Translations under genes and position numbers: made by a program
Origin: Chloroflexi bacterium RBG_13_53_26
GTDB lineage: Bacteria > Chloroflexota > Dehalococcoidia > UBA2247 > RBG-13-53-26
Direction of reading: 5' to 3'
NCBI GenBank assembly: GCA_001795035.1
Contig: MGMW01000034.1
Coordinates: 1-8,559, forward strand
Length of the DNA: 8,559 nt
The notes under the pieces: generated by a model
Seen by the model: only the letters and a program-made list of their open reading frames with translations
Told to the model about the DNA's origin: nothing
Database searches by the model: none
Part shown: piece by piece, positions 1 to 8,237 of the stretch
Layout of the letters: every line of letters begins with the position of its first letter
Numbering within the stretch: the first letter of the stretch is position 1

Positions 1-872
1 GGAAACCTGAAGTTATAGCCCATTAGCATCAGGCGTCCTGGAAACGCACGCTGCCCGTCGAGCAATACGGTGGCCATCTCACCGAATAGCAGGCGCAGGA
101 GGAATGCCGGTGTGGGTAGGAATGCTGGTCGCTTCGTCTGCCGCCCCACCATTCGGGCGAAGTCAGCATTGGTGACCGGATGTGGTGCGCTGAGATTGAA
201 TGGGCCGCTGGCAGATTCGTTTTCCAGCAGGAAGCGAATAGCCCCCACTTCGTCAGCTATATGAATCCAGGGAAACCACTGCCGCCCGCTGCCCAGAGGT
301 CCGCCGACGAAAAGACGGAAGGGCAACAGCAGGCGGGGGAAAGCGCCGCCTTCAGGGCTGAGGATCACCCCGGTGCGAATGATCGCACGTCGCACGCCGA
401 GGCGTTCTATCTGCGCTGTGCTAGCCTCCCAGTCGATAGCCAGTTGTGCCAGGAAGTCCTTGCCTGGTGGGGATTCCTCGTTTAGCTCCTCATCGCCGCA
501 GAGACCATAGTATCCCACTGCGGAGGCTTGGATAACCACCCGCGGTTTGCGGGTAGCTGATTCCAGAGCCTGCAACATGGCCCGCCCGGCATTCAGACGG
601 CTATCCCGTATTTGCTTCTTGCGATCAACTGTCCAGCGGCGTGCTGCAATGTTCTCACCAGCCAGATTGACCACAGCATCGGCTTCTTCAACCAGATGTC
701 GACACTCTTCTGCAATGTGGGGATTCCAGCGTTCTGCTCTCACCACGGCAGGCAAGCCGACAACCTGCTCTGGGTGGCGGCTGAGGATTATGACCTCGTG
801 ATGGTCTCTGGCCAAGCTGGCACTGAGCGCCCGGCCGATCAGGCCAGAGCCTCCCGTGATTACAACTCGCAT
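1..872 (-). CDS. TIGR01777/YfcH-family NAD(P)-dependent epimerase, 3' end cut by window edge
   Basis: Reading the minus strand from the ATG at 872 gives 290 whole codons that stay open to base 1. The N-terminus (MRVVITGGSGLIGR) carries the GGxGxxG dinucleotide-binding loop at residues 7-13. VVNLAGENIAARRW (68-80) and the ASAVGYYG segment (116-123), with the Ser and Tyr of an extended short-chain dehydrogenase active site, are typical of the TIGR01777 branch (E. coli YfcH-like). PWIHIADEVGAI follows at 201-212. The region from about residue 249 (FLPTPAFLLRLLFGEMA) matches the C-terminal DUF1731 extension. Family members are about 300 residues, so only some 5-15 residues should be missing. The substrate of this family is not settled; it is a cytoplasmic Rossmann-fold oxidoreductase/epimerase. 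An AGAAGG ribosome site lies 7 nt before the start. The gene follows glyS on the same strand after 88 bp and may be partly co-transcribed with it. Family assignment is firm, biochemical role unknown. Confidence 0.9.
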   Translation of the reverse strand, partial: MRVVITGGSGLIGRALSASLARDHHEVIILSRHPEQVVGLPAVVRAERWNPHIAEECRHLVEEADAVVNLAGENIAARRWTVDRKKQIRDSRLNAGRAMLQALESATRKPRVVIQASAVGYYGLCGDEELNEESPPGKDFLAQLAIDWEASTAQIERLGVRRAIIRTGVILSPEGGAFPRLLLPFRLFVGGPLGSGRQWFPWIHIADEVGAIRFLLENESASGPFNLSAPHPVTNADFARMVGRQTKRPAFLPTPAFLLRLLFGEMATVLLDGQRAFPGRLMLMGYNFRF

Positions 873-878
873 TCAATT

Positions 879-884
879 GCCTTC
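879..884 (-). promoter_or_regulatory. ribosome binding site of the epimerase gene
   Basis: On the minus strand AGAAGG ends 7 nt before the ATG at 872. This supports the chosen start, from which the Rossmann motif begins almost at once, as is usual for the family. Confidence 0.6.
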
Positions 885-891
885 TTGTGCG

Positions 892-900
892 ATTATATCA
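892..900 (-). promoter_or_regulatory. candidate extended -10 promoter for the epimerase gene
   Basis: The minus strand reads TGATATAAT, a full match to the extended -10 consensus (TGnTATAAT). It would start RNA near position 885 and leave a leader of roughly 13 nt that still contains the AGAAGG ribosome site. No good -35 sits 17 bp upstream: the only TTGACA nearby (905-910) is 7 bp from the -10, too close to be its partner. Extended -10 promoters can work without a -35, so this is plausible but unproven. The other possibility is read-through from glyS. Confidence 0.4.
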
Positions 901-911
901 TGAATGTCAAC

Positions 912-939
912 AAACTGTGGGTCCCAAAGGTCCCAGTTT
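912..939. other. imperfect hairpin between glyS and the epimerase gene
   Basis: AAACT at 912-916 pairs with AGTTT at 935-939, and GGG (919-921) can pair with CCC (932-934) past a 2-nt bulge, leaving a 10-nt loop. The loop region also contains a short direct repeat (GGTCCCA at 920-926 and 929-935). It lies 22 nt downstream of the glyS stop on the minus strand. No run of T follows in the minus-strand direction, so it is a poor candidate for an intrinsic terminator. It may be an mRNA 3' structure or chance. Confidence 0.25.
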
Positions 940-960
940 CAATGAGGAGTCGCTGCAGCG

Positions 961-2310
961 TCAACCAGGCTGGCTATTGCTCCCCAGCCATCTGGTGCCC
1001 CCGGGAGGCAGGATATCGAACGCTTCCCCGTCGAGCTTAGCGGTCAGGGTTGCTTTGAGCGATTCCGCCGGCACCCGAATCTGCTTCAGGGAGTCTCGAT
1101 CTCTGATGGTCACCTGGTGGTCTTCCAGTGACTGGAAGTCGATGGTCACACAGTAGGGGGTGCCGATTTCATCCTGGCGGCGGTAGCGCCTGCCGATGCT
1201 TTGTGAGTCATCGTACTGGGTTATCAGGCAGTGCCTGAGCTGGCCATTCACCTCTGCGGCCATGGGAACCAGCTTCTCATTGCGGCTCAATGGCAGCACA
1301 GCCACCTTGATCGGGGCCAGATCGGGGTGCAGCCGCAGCACCACTCTCTTCTCCTTTTCCACTATCTCTTCGTGGTAGGCATCGAGGAGGAAGGCCAGCA
1401 CGGAGCGGTCTACGCCTGCAGATGGCTCGATAATATAGGGTAGGAAGCGCTCCCCCGACTCATCATCGAAATAGCTCAGGTCCTTGCCGCTGTGCTTGGC
1501 GTGTTGCTCCAGGTCATAGCTGCCCCGGTTGGCGATGCCCTCCAGCTCTGACCAGCCCATTGGGAAGAGGTATTCCACGTCATAGCAGCCGATAGCGTAG
1601 TGGGCCAACTCCTCTTTGCCGTGTTCCCGAAGGTGGAGGTGTTCCTTCTTGATGCCCAGCTTGATGTACCAGTTGAACCGTTGCTCAAGCCAGTACTCGA
1701 ACCACTTGCCGTCTGTGCCGGGCTTGACGAAGTACTCCATCTCCATCTGCTCGAATTCGCGGCTTCTGAAGATGAAGTTGCCGGTGGTGATCTCGTTGCG
1801 GAAGGATTTGCCCATCTGGGCGATGCCGAAGGGGAGCTTCTTCCGCGATGAGCCGAGGACATTCTGGAAGTTGACGAAGATACCCTGGGCTGTCTCCGGG
1901 CGCAGATAAACCACAGCCGCCTCGTTCTCCACCGGCCCCATGAAGGTCTTGAACATCAGGTTGAACATGCGGGGCTCGGTCAACTCTCCGACGCATTGGG
2001 GGCATTTGTTGTCTGCTACATGATCGGCACGGAAGCGGGAGTTGCAGGACTTGCACTCCACCAGCGGGTCGGCAAACTGCTGCACGTGGCCGCTGGCTAC
2101 CCAGACCTGGGGATGCATCAGGATGCTGGTATCGAGGCCGACCACATCATCTCTTTCATGGACCATTGCCTTCCACCAGGCTTCCTTGACATTGCGCTTG
2201 AGTTCAGCGCCCAACGGGCCGTAATCCCAGCAACTGCCCAGTCCACCGTAGATTTCGCTCGATTGAAAGATGAAGCCTCGCCTCTTGCACAAGGAGACGA
2301 TGGTGTCCAT
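961..2310 (-). CDS. glyS: glycyl-tRNA synthetase, alpha2 single-chain type
   Basis: This cytoplasmic class II aminoacyl-tRNA synthetase (449 residues from the ATG at 2310) joins glycine to tRNA-Gly using ATP. The order of parts is typical: LCKRRGFIFQSSEIYGG near the N-terminus, motif 1 and the ERDD segment around 30-60, and a probable zinc site with Cys86, Cys89, Cys103 and Cys106. RPETAQGIF lies at 137-145 and motif 2 at 170-194 (FRNEITTGNFIFRSREFEQ). Motif 3 (GVDRS) is at 299-303. The HGTP anticodon-binding domain runs from about 331 (APIKVAVLPL) through DDSQSIGRRYRRQDEIGTP (368-385) to near 413. Length is usual for the bacterial homodimeric form and unlike the separate GlyQ/GlyS alpha2beta2 enzyme. 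The frame stays open to 2508, but that extension overlaps the divergent hydrolase gene and has no GlyRS character. Alternative starts are GTG at 2334, after a purine-rich stretch (AAGGGAG), and ATG at 2355. I see no T-box leader in the short upstream region. Confidence 0.96.
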   Translation of the reverse strand: MDTIVSLCKRRGFIFQSSEIYGGLGSCWDYGPLGAELKRNVKEAWWKAMVHERDDVVGLDTSILMHPQVWVASGHVQQFADPLVECKSCNSRFRADHVADNKCPQCVGELTEPRMFNLMFKTFMGPVENEAAVVYLRPETAQGIFVNFQNVLGSSRKKLPFGIAQMGKSFRNEITTGNFIFRSREFEQMEMEYFVKPGTDGKWFEYWLEQRFNWYIKLGIKKEHLHLREHGKEELAHYAIGCYDVEYLFPMGWSELEGIANRGSYDLEQHAKHSGKDLSYFDDESGERFLPYIIEPSAGVDRSVLAFLLDAYHEEIVEKEKRVVLRLHPDLAPIKVAVLPLSRNEKLVPMAAEVNGQLRHCLITQYDDSQSIGRRYRRQDEIGTPYCVTIDFQSLEDHQVTIRDRDSLKQIRVPAESLKATLTAKLDGEAFDILPPGGTRWLGSNSQPG

Positions 2311-2368
2311 GTCAATGCTCTTTGTCTGATTCACTCCCGGCGCTTCTCCCTTCATTATTGTTGGAGTT

Positions 2369-2397
2369 AACTTATCAGCTTTGCCTTCCAGTGTCAA
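2369..2397 (-). promoter_or_regulatory. candidate glyS promoter
   Basis: The minus strand has a perfect -35 hexamer TTGACA (2392-2397) inside the left arm of the inverted repeat. A weak -10 follows: TAAGTT (2369-2374) at 17-bp spacing or GATAAG (2371-2376) at 15 bp. RNA would start near 2362, giving a leader of about 30-50 nt for the GTG or ATG start of glyS. The -35 is good and the -10 poor, so this is a candidate only. Confidence 0.35.
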
Positions 2398-2409
2398 AGC
2401 TTGACACTG
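2389..2409. repeat. perfect 9-bp inverted repeat between glyS and the hydrolase gene (possible operator)
   Basis: CAGTGTCAA (2389-2397) is followed by the spacer AGC (2398-2400) and then by its exact reverse complement TTGACACTG (2401-2409). Each arm contains TTGACA or its complement, so a -35-like hexamer points outward in both directions. The dyad is in the middle of the 126-bp divergent region. There is no T run on either side and it precedes both genes, which argues against a terminator. A dimeric repressor or activator site controlling both genes is the simplest reading, but no regulator gene is adjacent. Confidence 0.5.
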
Positions 2410-2422
2410 AGTACGTAAATAC

Positions 2423-2427
2423 GGAAG
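2423..2427 (+). promoter_or_regulatory. ribosome binding site of the hydrolase gene
   Basis: GGAAG ends 9 nt before the ATG at 2437. It supports that start. It also means that a promoter using the plus-strand TTGACA of the dyad (2401-2406) would place its -10 on top of the ribosome site, which is unlikely. Confidence 0.5.
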
Positions 2428-2436
2428 AATAAGACC

Positions 2437-3072
2437 ATGATTGTAAAAGGCCTGGAATTGGGCATGTTTATGTCCAACTGCTACATCGTAGGCTCGGACA
2501 AGACCCACGAAGGGATGGTTATTGACCCCGGAGCCGAATCAGGACGGATTCTGAAGACCGCCGAGGAGTTGGGTTTGTCCATCAAGCTTATCGTGGCTAC
2601 TCACCTGCATGCTGACCATATTGGTGCAGTAGCCAAGGTTAAGGAGGCCACCGGAGCTGAATTTGCTGTCCATGAATCCGGAGGGGGCAAAAAGGGAGCA
2701 CAGACGGTCAAAATGATGAGTTCTATGCTGGGTGGGTCCTTCCGCTCTCCTCCTGATCCGGAAAGACTGCTTCGTGAAGGGGATGTGGTTGAGGTTGGCG
2801 AACTGCGTTTCAAGGTTATTCACACCCCCGGCCACAGTCCGGAGGGCATGTGCCTCTACGGGCATGGCGTGCTGTTTTGTGGCGATACCCTTTTCAATCT
2901 GAGCATCGGCCGCACCGATTTCCCCGGCGGTGACTACGAGCAACTGATGCGCAACATCCACACCAAGCTTATGACCTTGCCCGATGATACCAGGGTTCTC
3001 TGCGGGCATATGTCAGAGACCACCATTGGCTTCGAGCGCAAGCACAACCCCTTCGTGCTGGGGCTCTACTAG
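2437..3072 (+). CDS. metallo-beta-lactamase-fold hydrolase, glyoxalase II-like
   Basis: A 211-residue cytoplasmic protein with the whole zinc-ligand set of the metallo-beta-lactamase fold. THLHADH gives His56, His58, Asp60 and His61; HTPGHSPE gives His133; CGDTLF gives Asp150; CGHMSETT gives His191. GRTDFPGGDYEQL (158-170) is characteristic of the short glyoxalase II-like (GloB/YcbL-like) branch. These enzymes use a binuclear metal centre to hydrolyse thioesters such as lactoylglutathione or related bacillithiol/CoA-type compounds. It lacks the C-terminal glutathione-binding domain of true glyoxalase II, so its substrate cannot be named. It is transcribed away from glyS and converges on hppA, with a palindrome after its stop. 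No signal peptide is visible. Family very secure, substrate unknown. Confidence 0.93.
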   Translation: MIVKGLELGMFMSNCYIVGSDKTHEGMVIDPGAESGRILKTAEELGLSIKLIVATHLHADHIGAVAKVKEATGAEFAVHESGGGKKGAQTVKMMSSMLGGSFRSPPDPERLLREGDVVEVGELRFKVIHTPGHSPEGMCLYGHGVLFCGDTLFNLSIGRTDFPGGDYEQLMRNIHTKLMTLPDDTRVLCGHMSETTIGFERKHNPFVLGLY

Positions 3073-3133
3073 CCTCCTGTTTCTGAGCCAATCTGACCTT
3101 GGAGTGACAGAATCTCTTCGTCTTTCAAAAAAG

Positions 3134-3163
3134 AGAAGCGCGGGGATCGATCCCCGCGCTTTT
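3134..3163. terminator. bidirectional intrinsic terminator between the hydrolase gene and hppA
   Basis: Bases 3136-3161 form a perfect 26-bp palindrome centred between 3148 and 3149. The stem is very GC-rich (GCGCGGGGATC in one arm, at 3138-3148), and the loop would be the inner few bases. Downstream on the plus strand there is only TTTT (3160-3163). On the minus strand the stem runs into TTCTC followed by six T (complement of the A run at 3127-3132), the better U-tract. It lies 63 nt past the hydrolase stop and about 70 nt past the hppA stop, so it can end both convergent transcripts and works more convincingly for hppA. Confidence 0.85.
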
Positions 3164-3234
3164 GGTTCGCGCTATCTTCGCATCCTGCCTGAATACGCTG
3201 CCCTGCTCAGGCCAGGGAGTTCGTACAGCCTGGT

Positions 3235-5304
<2,070 letters not shown>

Positions 5305-5310
5305 AAACAC

Positions 5311-5318
5311 CCCTCCTT
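5311..5318 (-). promoter_or_regulatory. strong ribosome binding site of hppA
   Basis: The minus strand reads AAGGAGGG, a full Shine-Dalgarno match, ending 6-7 nt before the ATG at 5304. It decides the start in favour of MDYMFIAL over the longer in-frame ATG at 5328, which lies upstream of the site. It is the best ribosome site in the window. Confidence 0.85.
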
Positions 5319-5479
5319 GATCAGACAAAAATTAAGGGGGCTATCCGCAATTGCAGTCCCCTTGGTGCAGGTTCAAACATGGCCCGAAACACTGGCCATT
5401 AAGTTTACTGAAAGGGATTTTGCTGGTCAAGTTCAGTCACAAGTGCCCGTTGTCCATTATCGCTATCGCTGTCAGCCGG

Positions 5480-5509
5480 TTGTTAGCCTCATCATCAATG
5501 TTGTAGAAT
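5480..5509 (+). promoter_or_regulatory. candidate polA promoter
   Basis: TTGTTA (5480-5485, four of six matches to the -35 consensus) is followed after 18 bp by TAGAAT (5504-5509, five of six matches to the -10). RNA would start near 5516, leaving a leader of about 18 nt that contains the AGGGGG ribosome site at 5522-5527. Spacing and position fit a sigma-70-type promoter for polA and, through it, the response regulator. Confidence 0.45.
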
Positions 5510-5533
5510 ACGGCGTCAGCTAGGGGGTGCAAC

Positions 5534-8221
5534 GTGCAGAAGCCGCTCCTCATCCTCTTCGACGGTAATGCCCTGGTGCATCGTGCCTTCCATGCCTTGC
5601 CGCCTCTTTCAGTCGGCAGGACAGGAGAGCCGACGGGGGCAGTGTATGGCTTTGTCCTCATGCTCCTCAAGGTGATTCAGGATTTCAAGCCCACCCACTG
5701 GGCCATCGCCTTCGACCGCCCCACTCCTACCTTCAGGCATCTTGAGTTTGAGGAATACAAGGCGCAGCGCCCCAAGGCCCCTGATGAGTTGGTCAGGCAA
5801 TTTGGAAGGGTGCGCGAAGTGGCGGATGCCTTCAATATCCCGGTCTTTGAGCTTGATGGATATGAGGCTGATGACGTGCTGGGCACTATCTCCCGCCAGG
5901 CATCTGCCGAGGGCATGGATACCATTATTGTCAGCGGCGACAATGATGAACTGCAGCTTGTCTCTCCCAAGGTGAAAGTGCTGCTGCCTCAACGACGTTT
6001 TGAGGAGGCTGCCACCCTCTATGATGATACGATGGTCCGCAATAAGTACGGCATTGCTCCGGAGCAGCTCCCCGATTTCAAGGGTCTGAAGGGCGATCCT
6101 TCGGATAACATCCCCGGGGTGACCGGGATCGGCGATAAGACGGCCACCAGGCTGATCCAGCAGTTCGGCACGGTTGAAGGCCTTTATGAGCATCTGAATG
6201 AGGTTGCCCCCGAGAAACTGCAGAACACCCTGCGGGCAGGAGAGGCACAGGCGCGGCAGGGCAAGAGGCTGACTACTATCGTTACGGAGGTCCCCCTGAA
6301 CTTTGAGCTGGCCGGTTGCAGGATGACCCCCTATGATCGAGGCAAATTGCTGCCGCTCTTTCGCGACCTGGAATTCTTCCGATTGCTGGATAGGTTGCCT
6401 GAACTGGGAGAGACGGACGTGGCGAAGGAATCCAGCCCACCCTCTGGGGATGAGGAACACGTCGTGGTCAGCACCGTTTCTGCTCTCGAAGAGGTGATAG
6501 GCAAGTTATTTGCCAATGACGTGCTGGTGATCCACCTGGTGTTACAGCCCAGAGAAAGTGCGGCTGCGGAAATTACCGGCATGGCCCTGGCTGCTCCTTC
6601 GGGGGAGGCCTACTACCTGCCGCTGGGATATGGGGGGCTGGACTATAGGCAGACACTGGAGCGTCTGCAGCCTCTGCTGGCTGAGGCACGCATGGCCAAG
6701 GTGGGCCATGATGTCAAGGAAATCATGAACCGGCTATTGGATCACGGAATCGAGCTGCGGAATCTGGAGTTCGATACCATGATCGCCGCCTATCTCTCAG
6801 GGGAGAAATCGCTGGGGCTCAAAGCGCTTGCCCTGGGCAAGCTGGGAGTTGACATAACACCGTCAGCAGAACTGATTAGCTCGAAGCGGGGCTTGCTAAT
6901 TGAAGACAACCTCCCCCAGGTTGCCAGGGCTGCTTGTATTGAAGCTGCTGCCATTGGCAGATTGCGGCCAATATTGAGGACGGATCTTGAAGAACGGGGG
7001 CTGTTGAAACTGTTCAACGAGGTAGAGATGCCCCTGGCCCCCGTGCTGGCCCGCATAGAGCAGAATGGGGTGGCCCTGGATGTTGATCTCTTTAGAGAGA
7101 TGTCGCAAAGCCTGGGGAAACAGTTGCTGAGACTGGAAGAGCATATCTACGGCTTTGCAGGGCACCGGTTTAACATTAACTCGCCCCAGCAACTGGGTGG
7201 AGTTTTGTTTGCGGAGCTAAAGCTGCCGGGATCGAAGAAGACGAAGAGTGGCTATTCCACAGAGGCTTCGGTACTGGAGGGGCTCAAAGACGGATATCCC
7301 ATAGTGAATCTGATACTGGAGTATCGTCAACTGATGAAGCTGAAGTCTACCTACATCGATGCCCTCCCGGCCATGATCAATCCGAAGACGGGGAGACTGC
7401 ATACCAGCTTCAATCAGGCTGCTACAGCTACAGGGCGACTTTCCTCCAGCGACCCGAATCTGCAGAACATTCCCATCCGTGGTGATCTGGGCAATCAGGT
7501 GAGACGAGCCTTCATTGCTGCACCCAACTGGTTGCTGGTCAGTGCAGACTACTCGCAAATAGAGCTGCGTATCCTGGCCCATCTCTCCCGGGACGCCGGT
7601 CTCAGGGCGTCGTTCAAAGAGGACAAGGATATCCATGCTGCTACAGCTTCGGAGGTCTTTGGTGTCTCCCTGGCTGAGGTGACCCCCGATATGCGCCGCA
7701 TAGCCAAGGTGGTCAACTTCGGTGTAGCCTATGGGATGAGCGATTACGGACTGGAGCAGGCCACTGAGCTTTCCCGCGATCAGGCAGCCCGTTTCATTGC
7801 TTCCTACTTCGAAAGGTACCCCGGAGTAAAGGATTACATTGAGTCTACGAAGCGGGTGGCGAGGGACAGGGGTTATGTGGAGACATTGCTGGGGCGGAGA
7901 AGGTACATACCTGATTTGGGGTCTTCCAACAGGCAGGTGAGAGAGGCAGCCGAGCGGATGGCCATCAACATGCCTGTTCAGGGGACTGCAGCCGACATCA
8001 TCAAGGTGGCTATGGTCAATCTGCAGAGGGAGATGGACGAGCGTGGTATGATGGCTAAGATGATCCTCCAGATTCATGACGAACTGCTGTTGGAGGTACC
8101 TCAAGGGGAGTTGGACCAGGCTCGGAGCCTGGTGGAAGAGAAGATGTCACAGGCGGTGGAGCTGAGTGTCCCGTTGAAGGTGGACGTCAAAGCAGGCCGG
8201 AACTGGGGAGAAATGGAATAG
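5534..8221 (+). CDS. polA: DNA polymerase I with 5' nuclease, vestigial proofreading and polymerase domains
   Basis: An 895-residue cytoplasmic repair and Okazaki-fragment polymerase starting at GTG, with AGGGGG 6-7 nt upstream. The 5'-3' nuclease domain (about 1-290) has the expected acidic motifs: LILFDGNALVHRAF, GYEADDVLG, SGDNDELQLV and GLKGDPSDNIPGVTGIGDKTA. The 3'-5' exonuclease-like domain (about 325-500) has lost its metal ligands: the DxE position reads His334-Leu-Val, the second motif reads GHDVKEI (391-397), and no YxxxD is seen later, so proofreading is probably absent, as in Thermus and Bacillus-type enzymes. The polymerase domain is complete: TATGRLSSSDPNLQNIP, motif A SADYSQIELR (Asp672), the O-helix with Arg721, Lys725, Phe729 and Tyr733, and motif C QIHDE (Asp849). 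Phe729 corresponds to E. coli Phe762. A response-regulator gene follows 16 bp after the stop. Assignment is certain. Confidence 0.98.
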   Translation: MQKPLLILFDGNALVHRAFHALPPLSVGRTGEPTGAVYGFVLMLLKVIQDFKPTHWAIAFDRPTPTFRHLEFEEYKAQRPKAPDELVRQFGRVREVADAFNIPVFELDGYEADDVLGTISRQASAEGMDTIIVSGDNDELQLVSPKVKVLLPQRRFEEAATLYDDTMVRNKYGIAPEQLPDFKGLKGDPSDNIPGVTGIGDKTATRLIQQFGTVEGLYEHLNEVAPEKLQNTLRAGEAQARQGKRLTTIVTEVPLNFELAGCRMTPYDRGKLLPLFRDLEFFRLLDRLPELGETDVAKESSPPSGDEEHVVVSTVSALEEVIGKLFANDVLVIHLVLQPRESAAAEITGMALAAPSGEAYYLPLGYGGLDYRQTLERLQPLLAEARMAKVGHDVKEIMNRLLDHGIELRNLEFDTMIAAYLSGEKSLGLKALALGKLGVDITPSAELISSKRGLLIEDNLPQVARAACIEAAAIGRLRPILRTDLEERGLLKLFNEVEMPLAPVLARIEQNGVALDVDLFREMSQSLGKQLLRLEEHIYGFAGHRFNINSPQQLGGVLFAELKLPGSKKTKSGYSTEASVLEGLKDGYPIVNLILEYRQLMKLKSTYIDALPAMINPKTGRLHTSFNQAATATGRLSSSDPNLQNIPIRGDLGNQVRRAFIAAPNWLLVSADYSQIELRILAHLSRDAGLRASFKEDKDIHAATASEVFGVSLAEVTPDMRRIAKVVNFGVAYGMSDYGLEQATELSRDQAARFIASYFERYPGVKDYIESTKRVARDRGYVETLLGRRRYIPDLGSSNRQVREAAERMAINMPVQGTAADIIKVAMVNLQREMDERGMMAKMILQIHDELLLEVPQGELDQARSLVEEKMSQAVELSVPLKVDVKAGRNWGEME

Positions 8222-8226
8222 CGCCT

Positions 8227-8232
8227 GAGGGG
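8227..8232 (+). promoter_or_regulatory. ribosome binding site of the response regulator gene
   Basis: GAGGGG, inside a longer G run, lies 5 nt before the ATG at 8238 and begins just after the polA stop. With only 16 bp between the genes and no room for a terminator, co-transcription with polA is likely. Confidence 0.65.
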
Positions 8233-8237
8233 GGCAG

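Larger units (their letters stand above)
5305..5533. other. divergent intergenic region hppA / polA
   Basis: This 229-bp stretch has no credible gene. It holds the hppA ribosome site and, on the hppA side, a possible leader hairpin: AAGGGG at 5334-5339 with CCCCTT at 5358-5363, around an inner palindrome GCAATTGC at 5347-5354. A second small dyad has ATGGCC at 5379-5384 and GGCCAT at 5394-5399 with a 9-nt loop. A tandem ATCGCT pair sits near 5459-5470. A polA promoter candidate is at 5480-5509. I could not find a convincing promoter for hppA by eye, and I recognise no known riboswitch. Confidence 0.5.

Noticed and set aside
905..910. Perfect TTGACA on the minus strand upstream of the epimerase gene
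   Set aside because: Only 7 bp from the TATAAT, so it cannot serve as that promoter's -35 element.
70..1156. Several plus-strand open frames over the left end
   Set aside because: They are shadows of the minus-strand epimerase and glyS, whose motifs are continuous through the same bases.
2401..2430. Plus-strand promoter TTGACA with AAGAAT 18 bp later for the hydrolase gene
   Set aside because: RNA would start at or next to the ATG and the -10 would overlap the GGAAG ribosome site, so the pair is probably not used as such.
2311..2436. T-box riboswitch for glyS
   Set aside because: The upstream region is only about 126 bp and shows no T-box consensus, specifier stem or terminator/antiterminator pair.
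7217..8104. 295-codon minus-strand open frame opposite polA, and another at 5609-6460
   Set aside because: Both are complementary to conserved polA domains and their translations show no family features.
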